Shown: positions 11,976 through 20,947, counted from the stretch's first letter. The stretch is 64,000 nucleotides of DNA from Pluralibacter sp. UBA7423 (GCA_002470465.1 DKMD01000013.1:1-64000); one strand, 5' to 3'. A program made the numbers and translations. The notes: a model not told the origin generated them from the letters alone.

Positions 11976-12890
11976 ATGCCCTTATCTTTCATTCTCGACA
12001 CCGATCCTGGCATTGATGATGCAGCTGCCATCGCGGCGGCGCTGTTTGCCCCTGAGCTCAACCTTCAGCTGCTTACCACCGTAGCCGGTAACGTCTCCGT
12101 GGAGAAAACCACCCGCAACGCGCTGCAGCTGCTGCATTTCTGGCAGGCCGACGTGCCGGTGGCGCAAGGCGCCGCCACGCCGCTGCTGCGTCCGCTACGC
12201 GATGCTGCCTACGTTCACGGCGAATCCGGCATGGAAGGGTATGATTTTGTCGAACACCAGCGCCAGCCGCTGGCGAAGCCGGCCTTTATCGCTCTTCGTG
12301 ATGCATTAATGAGCGCCCCGGAGCCGATGACGCTCGTGGCGATTGGCCCGTTGACGAATATAGCGCTCTTGTTGACCCACTATCCGGAATGCACATTCAA
12401 CATCCGCCGCCTGGTGATCATGGGCGGATCGGCGGGTCGCGGTAACTTCACGCCAAATGCCGAATTTAATATCGCCATCGATCCGGAGGCCGCGGAACGT
12501 GTATTCCGTAGCGGGATTGAGATCGTAATGTGCGGTCTCGACGTCACCAATCAAGCGATGCTGACACCGGAATATCTCGCACAGCTGCCAGGCCTGAACA
12601 AAACCGGAAAAATGCTGCACTCGCTGTTCAGCCACTATCGCAGCGGCAGCATGACCAGTGGTCTGCGGATGCACGACCTGTGTGCTATCGCCTGGCTGGT
12701 GCGTCCGGAGCTGTTCACGTTGAAACCTTGCTTTGTGGCGGTAGAAACGCAGGGAACCTGGACCGCTGGCACCACGGTTGTGGATATCGAAAACCGCTAT
12801 GAGCGTCCGGCAAATGCGCAGGTTGCGCTGGATCTGGACGTCGACGGTTTCCGGCGCTGGGTCGCGGAGGTCATTGCCCTCGCTCCCTGA
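11976..12890 (+). CDS. rihC: Ribonucleoside hydrolase RihC
   Basis: Cleaves purine and pyrimidine ribonucleosides to base plus ribose in the cytosol, for salvage. It has 304 residues. The calcium-binding signature [12 protein letters not shown] starts at residue 8, the family Asn motif is [12 protein letters not shown], and [11 protein letters not shown] carries a C-terminal His/Asp pair. A good ribosome site (ggagg) lies 6 bp before the ATG. In E. coli dapB follows directly; here about 7 kb of sugar-island genes intervene. Confidence 0.97.
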   Translation: MPLSFILDTDPGIDDAAAIAAALFAPELNLQLLTTVAGNVSVEKTTRNALQLLHFWQADVPVAQGAATPLLRPLRDAAYVHGESGMEGYDFVEHQRQPLAKPAFIALRDALMSAPEPMTLVAIGPLTNIALLLTHYPECTFNIRRLVIMGGSAGRGNFTPNAEFNIAIDPEAAERVFRSGIEIVMCGLDVTNQAMLTPEYLAQLPGLNKTGKMLHSLFSHYRSGSMTSGLRMHDLCAIAWLVRPELFTLKPCFVAVETQGTWTAGTTVVDIENRYERPANAQVALDLDVDGFRRWVAEVIALAP

Positions 12891-12935
12891 AAATGAAATG
12901 TGACAAGCCCTGCAAACGCGGGGCAAATCATACGG

Positions 12936-12951
12936 GTTTAATCGATTAACC
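12936..12951. promoter_or_regulatory. LacI-type operator, site 1 (cupin operon)
   Basis: Perfect 12-bp palindrome TTAATCGATTAA at 12938-12949 with partly symmetric flanks, 43 bp before the first cupin gene. The same core recurs at 18747 and, with one change, at 18869, which links this promoter to the LacI-type gene at 18905. A half CRP-like TGTGA at 12899-12903 has only a poor right half. Confidence 0.7.
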
Positions 12952-12993
12952 TGCTAAACTTGTCGTGTTGTTCTCCTCGGGCCGGAGATAGAC

Positions 12994-13557
12994 ATGAAAC
13001 CAATTCACAACCCACCACGTCACGTGGACTGGGCAACCGGTGCGCTGCATGGCGAACCGCTGATTCGTAAAACGACACATCTTGGCGATCTGGCTGGCGT
13101 CTTTGCTGACGATGAAGCCTGGCGTCAGAGCGACCCGCTTCTACCCGTTTACACCGTAGAAATGTTTGATTCTCCGTCCGGAGCGGGCGAGCTGTATGCC
13201 GGCGTTACGCATCTGAATCCCGGGCGCGTGGGCGATGAACTTTTCATGACCCGCGGGCATTTCCACGCGCGCCGCGAGCAGGGCGAAGTTTACTTTGGTC
13301 TGCGCGGCGAAGGTTTTCTGCTACTACAGGACGAACAGGGCAAGACGCGCCTCGAAAAGGTGACGGCGGGATCCGTGCATATCATCGCAGGCTTTACTGC
13401 GCATCGTTTGGTTAATTCAGGTAGCGAAATCCTCTCGGCGCTGGCCGTCTGGCCAACGACCGCCGGGCATGATTACGCATCCCTGGCGGGAGGATTTGCC
13501 AGAAGGATCACCACGGCTAACCTGCAGCTGATGGCGAAAGAGGTGCAGAATGGCTGA
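12994..13557 (+). CDS. Cupin-type glucose-6-phosphate isomerase family protein
   Basis: Probable metal-dependent sugar-phosphate isomerase of the archaeal cupin PGI family, which interconverts glucose-6-P and fructose-6-P. The true substrate here is unknown. The 187 residues hold the complete metal site: His89 and His91 in TRGHFHA, Glu98 in GEVYFGLRGEG, and His137 in FTAHR, at nearly the same positions as in Pyrococcus furiosus PGI (88/90/97/136). The AVWPTTAGHDY segment also matches that family. The start is supported by a cggagata ribosome site. The stop overlaps the next gene by 8 bp. It has a LacI-type operator upstream and opposes the PTS operon. Confidence 0.85.
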   Translation: MKPIHNPPRHVDWATGALHGEPLIRKTTHLGDLAGVFADDEAWRQSDPLLPVYTVEMFDSPSGAGELYAGVTHLNPGRVGDELFMTRGHFHARREQGEVYFGLRGEGFLLLQDEQGKTRLEKVTAGSVHIIAGFTAHRLVNSGSEILSALAVWPTTAGHDYASLAGGFARRITTANLQLMAKEVQNG

Positions 13558-14332
13558 GACCGTTTTGCCTTACGGGCTGGCGATGGTCGCCCATCGCGAT
13601 CCATTAGGCTTCACCTACGGCGAAGACGTAACGGGTCCCATGCCTGAAATTCGCCACCTCGATCAAATTCGCGCTTCCCTTCGCGATCCAGAATGTGGCG
13701 GGCCGGAAGATGTTTACGCCATAGCCATGGACGTGGCCCGGCTGCAGGACAGAGATGAGCTTAAAAAAAGGATGTTGCTGTTTGGGGTCGTGACCTACGC
13801 GGCGGGCAAATTAGGGGATGAGCCGATCCGTAGCCAGGGGCATGTTCATCGCATCAGCGAGCATAGCGGCTGGTCGCCGCCGGAGCTGTATGAGATCTGG
13901 CAGGGCAAGGCGATTATCTACATGCAGGAATGCGTGGCAGACGATCCCGGTCGCTGCTTTGCGGTGATTGCCGGACCTGGCGAAAAAGTGCTGGTCCCGC
14001 CAGGCTGGGGGCACGCTACGATCTCTGCCGATCCGTCGCAGCCGCTGACGTTTGGGGCGTGGTGCGACAGGGAATACGGTTTTGAATATGAGGCAGTGCG
14101 GGCGCACAAAGGATTGGCATGGTATCCGCTGTTACAGGATAACCAGGTTATCTGGCAGCATAATACGCACTATATGCCGGGGCGTTTGCAGGCGATAACG
14201 CCTCGTCAGTACCATGAGTTTGGTATCACTGAAGCGCCAATTTATCAGCAGTTTATTGACGATCCGGCGCGTTTCCAGTTTATCTCTCGTCCGGACAAAA
14301 CCGCTGCGCTGTGGCACAACTTCCATCCATGA
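13550..14332 (+). CDS. Second, longer cupin GPI-family protein
   Basis: 260-residue protein related to the preceding cupin but longer at both ends. The metal ligands are inferred as His98 and His100 (SQGHVH), Glu112 (PELYEIW) and His155 (PPGWGHA), giving the cupin HxH...E...H pattern. GPGEKVLVPPGWGHATI is typical of the GPI cupin family. It starts inside the upstream gene (8-bp overlap), so the two are translationally coupled and may form a hetero-oligomer or act in sequence. Substrate unknown; a sugar phosphate delivered by the neighbouring PTS is the most economical guess. It could also be a non-catalytic partner. Confidence 0.8.
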   Translation: MAETVLPYGLAMVAHRDPLGFTYGEDVTGPMPEIRHLDQIRASLRDPECGGPEDVYAIAMDVARLQDRDELKKRMLLFGVVTYAAGKLGDEPIRSQGHVHRISEHSGWSPPELYEIWQGKAIIYMQECVADDPGRCFAVIAGPGEKVLVPPGWGHATISADPSQPLTFGAWCDREYGFEYEAVRAHKGLAWYPLLQDNQVIWQHNTHYMPGRLQAITPRQYHEFGITEAPIYQQFIDDPARFQFISRPDKTAALWHNFHP

Positions 14333-14334
14333 TT

Positions 14335-14409
14335 ATTGCCGGGTGGCGCGACGCTTACCCGGCCTACGGAATATTGCAGGCCCGGCAAATGCAACGCTGC
14401 CGGGCAATA
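14335..14409. repeat. REP/BIME palindromic element between convergent units
   Basis: Paired REP-type palindromes (gccgggtggcgcgacgc...acccggcctac and caggcccggc...gctgccgggc) fill the 79-bp gap between the second cupin gene (+) and EIID (-). They probably act as a bidirectional barrier. Confidence 0.8.
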
Positions 14410-14411
14410 CC

Positions 14412-15227
14412 TCAGGCAAACACGCCTGTAGCCACACCTATCGCCGCCAGTACCAGCAGCAGGAGCATCGCTTTTACCGGCGATACACCACGCTTCGCCA
14501 TCAGATACCAGGTACCCAGCACGACAACCAGCGGTAACAGCTGCGGGAAAATGCCGTCGAGCATCTGCTGCACATGGATATTGACGCCGTCTTTGGTGAT
14601 GAACTCAAGTCCCGTTCCGAGCTTAACGTAGCTTGCCGCCACACCGCCCATCACGAACACGCCGAGCAGAGACAGTGCCTCGCGCAGGCGGGCAGACTTA
14701 CTGCTGACCAGCATTTCCACCGAGCCCGAGCCCATCTGGTAGCCTTTTAAAAACAGGAACCACGAGCCGGGTAAGATAATGGCCAGCCACGCTACGGTGT
14801 AAAACAGAGGGCCAAGAATATTGCCCCCGGCTGCCAGCGCCATGCCAATGCTCAGCAGAATGGGGATCAGCATTCCGGGGATCATCGAGTCGCCGATCCC
14901 CGCGATCGGCCCCATCAGCCCCACCTTAAGGGTGTTGATCATCTCTCCGTCGATGGGCTCACCGTTGGCTTTTTTCTCCTCGAGCCCCAGCGCCATGCCG
15001 TTCACGATCGCGCCGATTTGCGGTTCGGTGTTGTAGAAAGAGGCGTGACGGCGCAGCATTTCAGTGCGCTGCGTGGCGTCCGGATAGAGCTTACGTGCTA
15101 CCGGCAGCATGCTCAGGCAGAAGCCAAAAGATTCCAGACGCTCGAAGCTCATTGACGACAGGTTGTGCATCATCCACGCCCGCCAGCAGCGACGCAGATC
15201 GGCCCGGTTCAGCTTACGTTCTTCCAT
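14412..15227 (-). CDS. PTS mannose-family EIID component
   Basis: Membrane subunit of a mannose/fructose/sorbose-family phosphotransferase permease. It has 271 residues with an N-terminal cytosolic part beginning ERKLNRADLRRCWRAW and the family hallmark GLMGPIAGIGDSMIPG near residue 105. Hydrophobic segments follow to the C-terminus. It is the last gene of the five-gene minus-strand operon, and its ATG shares one base with the EIIC stop (TGATG). Substrate specificity cannot be read from sequence alone. Confidence 0.92.
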   Translation of the reverse strand: MEERKLNRADLRRCWRAWMMHNLSSMSFERLESFGFCLSMLPVARKLYPDATQRTEMLRRHASFYNTEPQIGAIVNGMALGLEEKKANGEPIDGEMINTLKVGLMGPIAGIGDSMIPGMLIPILLSIGMALAAGGNILGPLFYTVAWLAIILPGSWFLFLKGYQMGSGSVEMLVSSKSARLREALSLLGVFVMGGVAASYVKLGTGLEFITKDGVNIHVQQMLDGIFPQLLPLVVVLGTWYLMAKRGVSPVKAMLLLLVLAAIGVATGVFA

Positions 15228-16027
15228 CAGAATTCATCCTCATCGTCCGCAGCCGTTCTGGTCGCAGCGGGCTGCGGCGCTTCCGGCTTGTAGTTGTAAT
15301 GGATAAGCGCCAACAGCGCACCAACGATCACCAGCGCCACCATGTTCAGCTTCAGGAAAACAATGCAAATGAAGCCAACGAGGAAGTAGATCAGCATGGT
15401 GTAGTTTTTAATGATTTGCTTCAGCAGGATAGCGATGCCGACGGCGGGCAGAATGCCGCCGAGCACGCCCATTGTCGAAATCACGACTTTCGGCAGGCTG
15501 TCCATAAAGCCGCTGATGTACTGGGCACCGAAGTAGACCGCAATAAACGTGGGGACAAAGCGCAGAAGAAAGTTGGTCGCCTGTGGGAAGATGGCGCTGT
15601 TGAGGTAAAGCCCTCGCTCGTCGCCACGCTCCAGCGCGTTATCGGCCCGGTGGTTCCAGAACGAGTTCAGCACCATCATGGTGTTAAACAAAATGGTTCC
15701 GGCAATGCCGATGGTGGCCGCCAGCGCGACCGCGACTTCCGGCCCTTTACCTGACAGGATCCCCAGTGCAATCGCCGGGTATGCAACAAAGTTGAGGTCG
15801 GCGGGCATCGAACCGCCCGGCGTGACCATGGCGATATAGACCGCCTGTACCGCAACGCCAATCATGATCCCGGTTTTGAGATCGCCAAGGATCAGGCCCA
15901 CCAGCATGCCCGATACCAGCGGACGGGTGATCAGGTACCAGCCGCCGGTCAGGCCGAACAGCCAGGGGCTGCTCAGCGCTCCGAGGTAGCACAGCAGGCC
16001 AATCAGTGTGGCTTCAAATATCATCAT
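15227..16027 (-). CDS. PTS mannose-family EIIC component
   Basis: Polytopic inner-membrane channel subunit of the same PTS. It has 266 residues with about 7-8 hydrophobic segments and the family motif GLILGDLKTGIMIGVAVQAVY, where IIC proteins have GDxxTGxxxGxxxQ. The hydrophilic C-terminal tail is acidic and Pro/Ala-rich. It follows the EIIB stop by 7 bp and overlaps EIID by one base, so all four PTS subunits are coupled. Confidence 0.92.
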   Translation of the reverse strand: MMIFEATLIGLLCYLGALSSPWLFGLTGGWYLITRPLVSGMLVGLILGDLKTGIMIGVAVQAVYIAMVTPGGSMPADLNFVAYPAIALGILSGKGPEVAVALAATIGIAGTILFNTMMVLNSFWNHRADNALERGDERGLYLNSAIFPQATNFLLRFVPTFIAVYFGAQYISGFMDSLPKVVISTMGVLGGILPAVGIAILLKQIIKNYTMLIYFLVGFICIVFLKLNMVALVIVGALLALIHYNYKPEAPQPAATRTAADDEDEF

Positions 16028-16034
16028 CGGCTCC

Positions 16035-16529
16035 TTATTTCAGCTTCTGCCGGGCATCCTGCCAGCTGTAGCAGCTGGCGTCCGGCACCAGGCGAAACTC
16101 AACGTGGTGGCCGTGGTTGCTGAGCCACTCGAATGCGGCAATTTCCTCAGCGCTCACCGACTGATTTGGGCCGATGGTGGTGGTATTGGCACGGGCGCTC
16201 ATCGGGCCGACGTTGATTTTACCGTTGTTGTTTTTAAGGCTGATACCGGCCTCTTCGATGCGCTGCAGGGTGACGGGTGATTTACCAATCACGAAGTAAC
16301 GCTTGTCGCTCGCAATCACCTTCGGCAGCTTTTCGATGGCCGTGGCGGTATCGAACAGCCAGACTTTGGTATCGGAAACGGCCCCTTTCATCACTGAGGA
16401 GAGGAGGGGGTCGGCCGCAACGGCATCATCAATGGCCACAATACCGTCGCAGGGCAGCTCTTTGGCCCAGCGCGTGACGAGCTGCCCATGAATGACGCGG
16501 TCGTCGATACGAACAAAGGAAAGACTCAT
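16035..16529 (-). CDS. PTS mannose-family EIIB component
   Basis: Cytosolic phosphotransfer domain that takes phosphate from EIIA-His and passes it to the incoming sugar. It has 164 residues from the ATG at 16529, which is preceded by AAGGAG eight bases upstream. The open frame extends 17 codons further, to 16580, but that part lacks family similarity and overlaps EIIA. The active-site histidine is His14 in RIDDRVIHGQLVTRW, the standard EIIB-man signature. Confidence 0.92.
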   Translation of the reverse strand: MSLSFVRIDDRVIHGQLVTRWAKELPCDGIVAIDDAVAADPLLSSVMKGAVSDTKVWLFDTATAIEKLPKVIASDKRYFVIGKSPVTLQRIEEAGISLKNNNGKINVGPMSARANTTTIGPNQSVSAEEIAAFEWLSNHGHHVEFRLVPDASCYSWQDARQKLK

Positions 16530-16539
16530 GGCGGACTCC

Positions 16540-16968
16540 TTAAAAATCATCAGATTGAGTAACCGATGCCGGAGCGGCAATCACCAGCGTCGGCTGGGTC
16601 AGCTCCAGCAGCAGTGCCGCGGCGGCATGAACGTTTTGCAGCGCCCGGACGTCGTCGGTTTGCAGCAACATTGGCAAGTTCACCCCTGCCAGCACCGCCA
16701 CGGGCGGCATGGTTTGAGGTGAAAACGCGTATTCACAGGCCACGTTCCACGGCGTGCCGCTTTGCATATCGCACAGCACCAGCACGCCGTCTGCACCTTC
16801 GCTTGCCGATGCCAGCGTGCGGGAAAAATCATGCCGGAAGCCTTCTATTCCGGCAGTTTCACCGAGCGTGACGCCGTGAACGTACGGCAGTTCGCCGTAC
16901 ACCATTTTCGCGCTTTCCAGTAAGGCGCCGGCCAGCGGGCCATGTGAAGCGACAATCACGGAAATCAT
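16540..16968 (-). CDS. PTS mannose-family EIIA component
   Basis: Cytosolic EIIA domain accepting phosphate from HPr. It has 142 residues. The phosphorylated histidine is His9 in VIVASHGPLA, and the central LVLCDMQSGTPWNVA strand-turn is characteristic of EIIA-man. EIIA and EIIB are separate polypeptides here, unlike E. coli ManX where they are fused. It lies 3 bp after the stop of the isomerase-like gene with a purine-rich AGGGGG ribosome site, so it is co-transcribed. Confidence 0.92.
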   Translation of the reverse strand: MISVIVASHGPLAGALLESAKMVYGELPYVHGVTLGETAGIEGFRHDFSRTLASASEGADGVLVLCDMQSGTPWNVACEYAFSPQTMPPVAVLAGVNLPMLLQTDDVRALQNVHAAAALLLELTQPTLVIAAPASVTQSDDF

Positions 16969-16971
16969 CTT

Positions 16972-18717
16972 TTACCCCCTGACCCAGGCTTTGACGGTGG
17001 CAAGCTGTTGTCCGACGCCTTTGCCCCATGGTGAAATTCGGTATTCCCCGACGGACGCGGGGACGATAAAGGTTTCGGCGTAGTGCACCACGAACGGATC
17101 GAAAGCCCCCGTTGGGCTTTCCACGCGGGCTTCTGCACCTTCCACGAGATTCAGCACGTTGACGCCACCGTGAGTGTGATGCGTTACCGGGGCGGTAAAC
17201 CAGTGGCGGCGCGTCTCGATAAATTCCCGTTCATGCAATCCGGTGCGCTCTTCGCGCCAGCCTTCGCCTTCGGCCAGTGGCTCAATGCGGTTGACCAGAT
17301 GCTCATTGACCCATTTTGTGTCCCGCTGCCAGTCGATGACCTGTTCGCCATGCTCCAGATGCACCGGGCGAGGCAAACCGTCGAGGCCGAGGCGGCCCCA
17401 GTCCCAGAGCTTGAAGGTAAAGATGTAAGGCGTGGCGCTGATCTCCAGCACCATGGTGCCGGAACCGGAGCAGTGGACGGTTCCCGCCGGGATCAGGAAG
17501 TGATCGTGCTTGCGGGCCGGGATCTGATTGACGAAACGCGCATCATCGAAGGCTTTTTCACCGTTCGCCGCGCGATGCAGATCGTCAATCATGGCTACGG
17601 GATCGGTGCCCGTTTTGGTGCCGAGATACACGACCGCGTCCGGCTCGGCTTCCAGGATGTAGTAGCTCTCGTCCTGGGTGTAGTGCATGCCGAACTGCTG
17701 TTGAATGTATTCGGTCAGCGGATGGACCTGGAAGCTGAGGTTCTGGCCGCCGATGGTGTCGAGAAAATCGAAACGAATCGGGAATTCTGCGCCAAAACGG
17801 GCGTGGACTTTTTCACCGAGCAGTTCGCGTGGGTGCAGCAGAACCACGTCGAGAGAAGGGATCTCGATCCGCACGTCGCCAAACCTTAGCAACAGGCTGT
17901 TTTCCTCGGGCACGCAGTCAAAACACCAGGCGTAGTTAGGCTTCGAGGGATCGAGATCGAACTGGTTTTTCATCCACTGGCCGCCCCAGACGCCGGGGTC
18001 GAAGAACGGCACTACGCGGAAAGGACGTCCGGCGGTTTGGGCCAGGCCTGCGCGTAACGCATCGCCGCTGACCATCGCAGGCTCGTCTGAAAGGGTCGTA
18101 TCCAGCAGGTAATCGGCACGTTTCAACAGCGGTGTTTTGTGTTTATCGAACACCCGCCATTCGATGAAAAAGGCGCGCTTGTAGCGGCGCAGAATATCTT
18201 CATGTTGGTTTTCGACGCCCCAGTTGCCAAGCTCGCCGCTGCGCATCCGCATCTGGATTTCCCAGCGCGGCAGATCGGCATAAATCAGCACGTCTCCCTG
18301 ATGTATCAGCGAAGCGCCGGGGCCGTAAACAATCACCAGGCCTTCTTGTACATCGGTGACCTGTCGGCGCAGGGTTTCCAGACGGGCAGAGTCAAAAAAT
18401 TCCGGAAGCTGATGACAGGAGAGCACGCCAAACACGCGATCGTCGGTCAGATTGCGGGCCAGCAGCTCATGTAATGACTGCTCATCACGGCGCGCGTTTT
18501 CAGCGTTGAGGAGCAGTGCAGGATCCAGCGATGTCATTTCTCGCTCAATCTCCGCGAGGCGCACGCCCGGGTAGCAGTCAATCACCAGCACGATTTTGGG
18601 CTTTTGCGTCAGTCGGGTTTTCAGCGTGGCAATAATATCCCGCCAGCCCTGCCAGGCCTGGCTGTCGAAGCCCTGAACCGGGACTTCCGGGAATTTATCA
18701 TAGGTGGTTACGGTCAT
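16972..18717 (-). CDS. Class I mannose-6-phosphate-isomerase-like protein with N-terminal extra domain
   Basis: Probable sugar-phosphate isomerase heading the PTS operon. The 581 residues are far longer than ManA (about 390 in E. coli, about 315 in Bacillus). Residues from about 232 (RVVPFFDPGVWGGQWM) form a ManA-type cupin module. Its zinc-ligand set is Gln330 and His332 (LSFQVHP), Glu350 (QDESYY) and His415 (IPAGTVHCSG). Residues 1-200 are an unassigned domain with a hydrophobic strand ending KIVLVIDCYPGV and the segment GLVIVYGPGASLIHQGD. It looks like a degenerate nucleotide-kinase-type fold without a Walker A lysine (inference, weak). The start at 18717 is chosen for its AGGGAG ribosome site; an ATG at 18741 overlaps the operator region. 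Confidence 0.82.
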   Translation of the reverse strand: MTVTTYDKFPEVPVQGFDSQAWQGWRDIIATLKTRLTQKPKIVLVIDCYPGVRLAEIEREMTSLDPALLLNAENARRDEQSLHELLARNLTDDRVFGVLSCHQLPEFFDSARLETLRRQVTDVQEGLVIVYGPGASLIHQGDVLIYADLPRWEIQMRMRSGELGNWGVENQHEDILRRYKRAFFIEWRVFDKHKTPLLKRADYLLDTTLSDEPAMVSGDALRAGLAQTAGRPFRVVPFFDPGVWGGQWMKNQFDLDPSKPNYAWCFDCVPEENSLLLRFGDVRIEIPSLDVVLLHPRELLGEKVHARFGAEFPIRFDFLDTIGGQNLSFQVHPLTEYIQQQFGMHYTQDESYYILEAEPDAVVYLGTKTGTDPVAMIDDLHRAANGEKAFDDARFVNQIPARKHDHFLIPAGTVHCSGSGTMVLEISATPYIFTFKLWDWGRLGLDGLPRPVHLEHGEQVIDWQRDTKWVNEHLVNRIEPLAEGEGWREERTGLHEREFIETRRHWFTAPVTHHTHGGVNVLNLVEGAEARVESPTGAFDPFVVHYAETFIVPASVGEYRISPWGKGVGQQLATVKAWVRG

Positions 18718-18746
18718 GTTTATCTCCCTGAATGCGTCCATTAAGA

Positions 18747-18758
18747 TTAATCGATTAA
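18747..18758. promoter_or_regulatory. LacI-type operator, site 2 (PTS operon)
   Basis: Perfect palindrome TTAATCGATTAA, identical in core to the site at 12938, located 30 bp upstream of the isomerase-like start. This is where bound repressor would block the PTS operon. Confidence 0.7.
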
Positions 18759-18775
18759 CCGAAAGAGAAAAGAGT

Positions 18776-18792
18776 GGTTAACGCGATTAACC
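18776..18792. promoter_or_regulatory. Possible auxiliary LacI-type operator, site 3
   Basis: The 17-mer GGTTAACGCGATTAACC carries the same half-sites GGTTAA and TTAACC but with one extra base in the centre compared with the core palindrome, so binding is less certain. Confidence 0.45.
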
Positions 18793-18831
18793 CGGCAAAA
18801 GGAGCAAGAATCCGGGTTTAGTGATTCAGGC

Positions 18832-18847
18832 TGTGAGGCAACTCACA
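18832..18847. promoter_or_regulatory. CRP-cAMP binding site
   Basis: TGTGAGGCAACTCACA matches the core CRP consensus TGTGA-N6-TCACA at all ten positions. It lies between the divergent PTS operon and the LacI-type gene, suggesting catabolite control of one or both promoters. Confidence 0.75.
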
Positions 18848-18868
18848 GGGAGTAATGCAAATATCAGG

Positions 18869-18880
18869 TTATTCGATTAA
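18869..18880. promoter_or_regulatory. LacI-type operator, site 4 (regulator gene)
   Basis: TTATTCGATTAA differs from the operator core by one base and lies 25 bp before the LacI-type ATG. The placement suggests negative autoregulation. Confidence 0.6.
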
Positions 18881-18904
18881 TCTGTACGGAACAGAGGAGG
18901 AACC

Positions 18905-19912
18905 ATGACAACAATTACGCTTGCCCTGGTTGCCGAGCGGGCGGGAGTGTCTACGGCAACGGTGTCGATGGTGCTGCGCAACCGCGGGCGGATTTCGCAG
19001 GCGACCCGGGAGAGAGTGCTGAAAGCGCTGGATGAGTCCGGCTACGTCTATAACCAGACTGCGGCGAATCTGCGTAATCGCAGCAGTAACCAGGTGGGCC
19101 TGCTGCTGCATGACATCACCAACCCGTTTTACGGTGAAATGACCGCAGGTCTGAGCCATGAAATGGAGCGTCACGAGATGCTGCTGTTTCTGGCGAACAG
19201 CGAAGAGTCGGAGGAGCGGCAGCAGAAATTTGTCGATTCGCTGATGCGCAACAGCGCCTGCGGGATGGTGCTCTGTGCCGCGCGCGGTACGCCGCAGGCC
19301 TTTTTCGATGGCCTGAAGCGCCGCAATATTCCGGCCATTATGGTGGTGCGCCCGCTCGACGATCCGGATTTTGATTTTGTGGGCACGGATAACTTCCTTG
19401 GCACGCAAATGGCGACGACGCATTTACTGAAGCTCGGGCACAAAAACATCGCTTTTATCGGCGGCAGTCAGAATTCCGGCACAAGGTCGCAGCGTATTGG
19501 CGGTTTTACCAGCAAGCTGCTGGAAAGCGGTGTTTCGCCAAGGCCGGAGTGGATTGTCACTTCTCAGGCGAGCCAGAGCGACGGTGCGCGGGTTGCGGAA
19601 GCGCTTTTAAGCCATTATCCGGAAATTACCGCCGCCGTATGCTATCAGGATATTGTCGCGCTGGGCGTTATGCAGGCTTTACGCAAATCGGGGCGCGAAC
19701 CAGGGCGTGATTTTGCGCTGGTGGGTTTTGACGATATTACCGAGGCTGCGCTGGTGCAACCGGCTCTGACTACGGTATCGGTGGCGGCAAAAGAGATTGG
19801 CCGCAAGGCGGGGGAGCTGTTGTTCAGCCGCATTCAGGGCAACGACGAACCGCCGAAGCGGGTGATCCTGCCGCCGACGCTGGTCGTGCGGGGCTCCTGC
19901 GGTTTTCGCTAA
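18905..19912 (+). CDS. LacI/MalI-family repressor of the PTS-isomerase island
   Basis: 335-residue LacI-family transcription factor. The N-terminal helix-turn-helix is LALVAERAGVSTATVSMVLR (6-25) with a hinge near residue 50-60 (NLRNRSSNQVGLLL). The periplasmic-binding-protein-like effector core runs to the end, including FALVGFDDITEAALVQP. Overall wording is closest to MalI among E. coli LacI-family members (from memory). A strong ribosome site (aggagg) precedes the ATG. It is divergent from the PTS operon, and the repeated operators make local control of the PTS and cupin units likely. The inducer is unknown. Confidence 0.9.
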   Translation: MTTITLALVAERAGVSTATVSMVLRNRGRISQATRERVLKALDESGYVYNQTAANLRNRSSNQVGLLLHDITNPFYGEMTAGLSHEMERHEMLLFLANSEESEERQQKFVDSLMRNSACGMVLCAARGTPQAFFDGLKRRNIPAIMVVRPLDDPDFDFVGTDNFLGTQMATTHLLKLGHKNIAFIGGSQNSGTRSQRIGGFTSKLLESGVSPRPEWIVTSQASQSDGARVAEALLSHYPEITAAVCYQDIVALGVMQALRKSGREPGRDFALVGFDDITEAALVQPALTTVSVAAKEIGRKAGELLFSRIQGNDEPPKRVILPPTLVVRGSCGFR

Positions 19913-19954
19913 GCGCCATGCTTTTTACTGATATTCATCGTGGTTTCACGTTAA

Positions 19955-20866
<912 letters not shown>

Positions 20867-20918
20867 AGGTTTTACCCCATCGTGATGTGGTTGTGGCAAT
20901 CGTAATTGGTTGATTGCA

Positions 20919-20947
20919 GAGGGCAATAATTTATTGCCCTTTTATTT
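20919..20947 (+). terminator. Rho-independent terminator after dapB
   Basis: The perfect stem gggcaataa/ttattgccc (20921-20939) is followed by a T-rich tail. Confidence 0.85.

Noticed and set aside
16530..16580. 17-codon N-terminal extension of EIIB
   Set aside because: It overlaps the end of EIIA and lacks family similarity. The ATG at 16529 has an AAGGAG ribosome site and the standard EIIB N-terminus.
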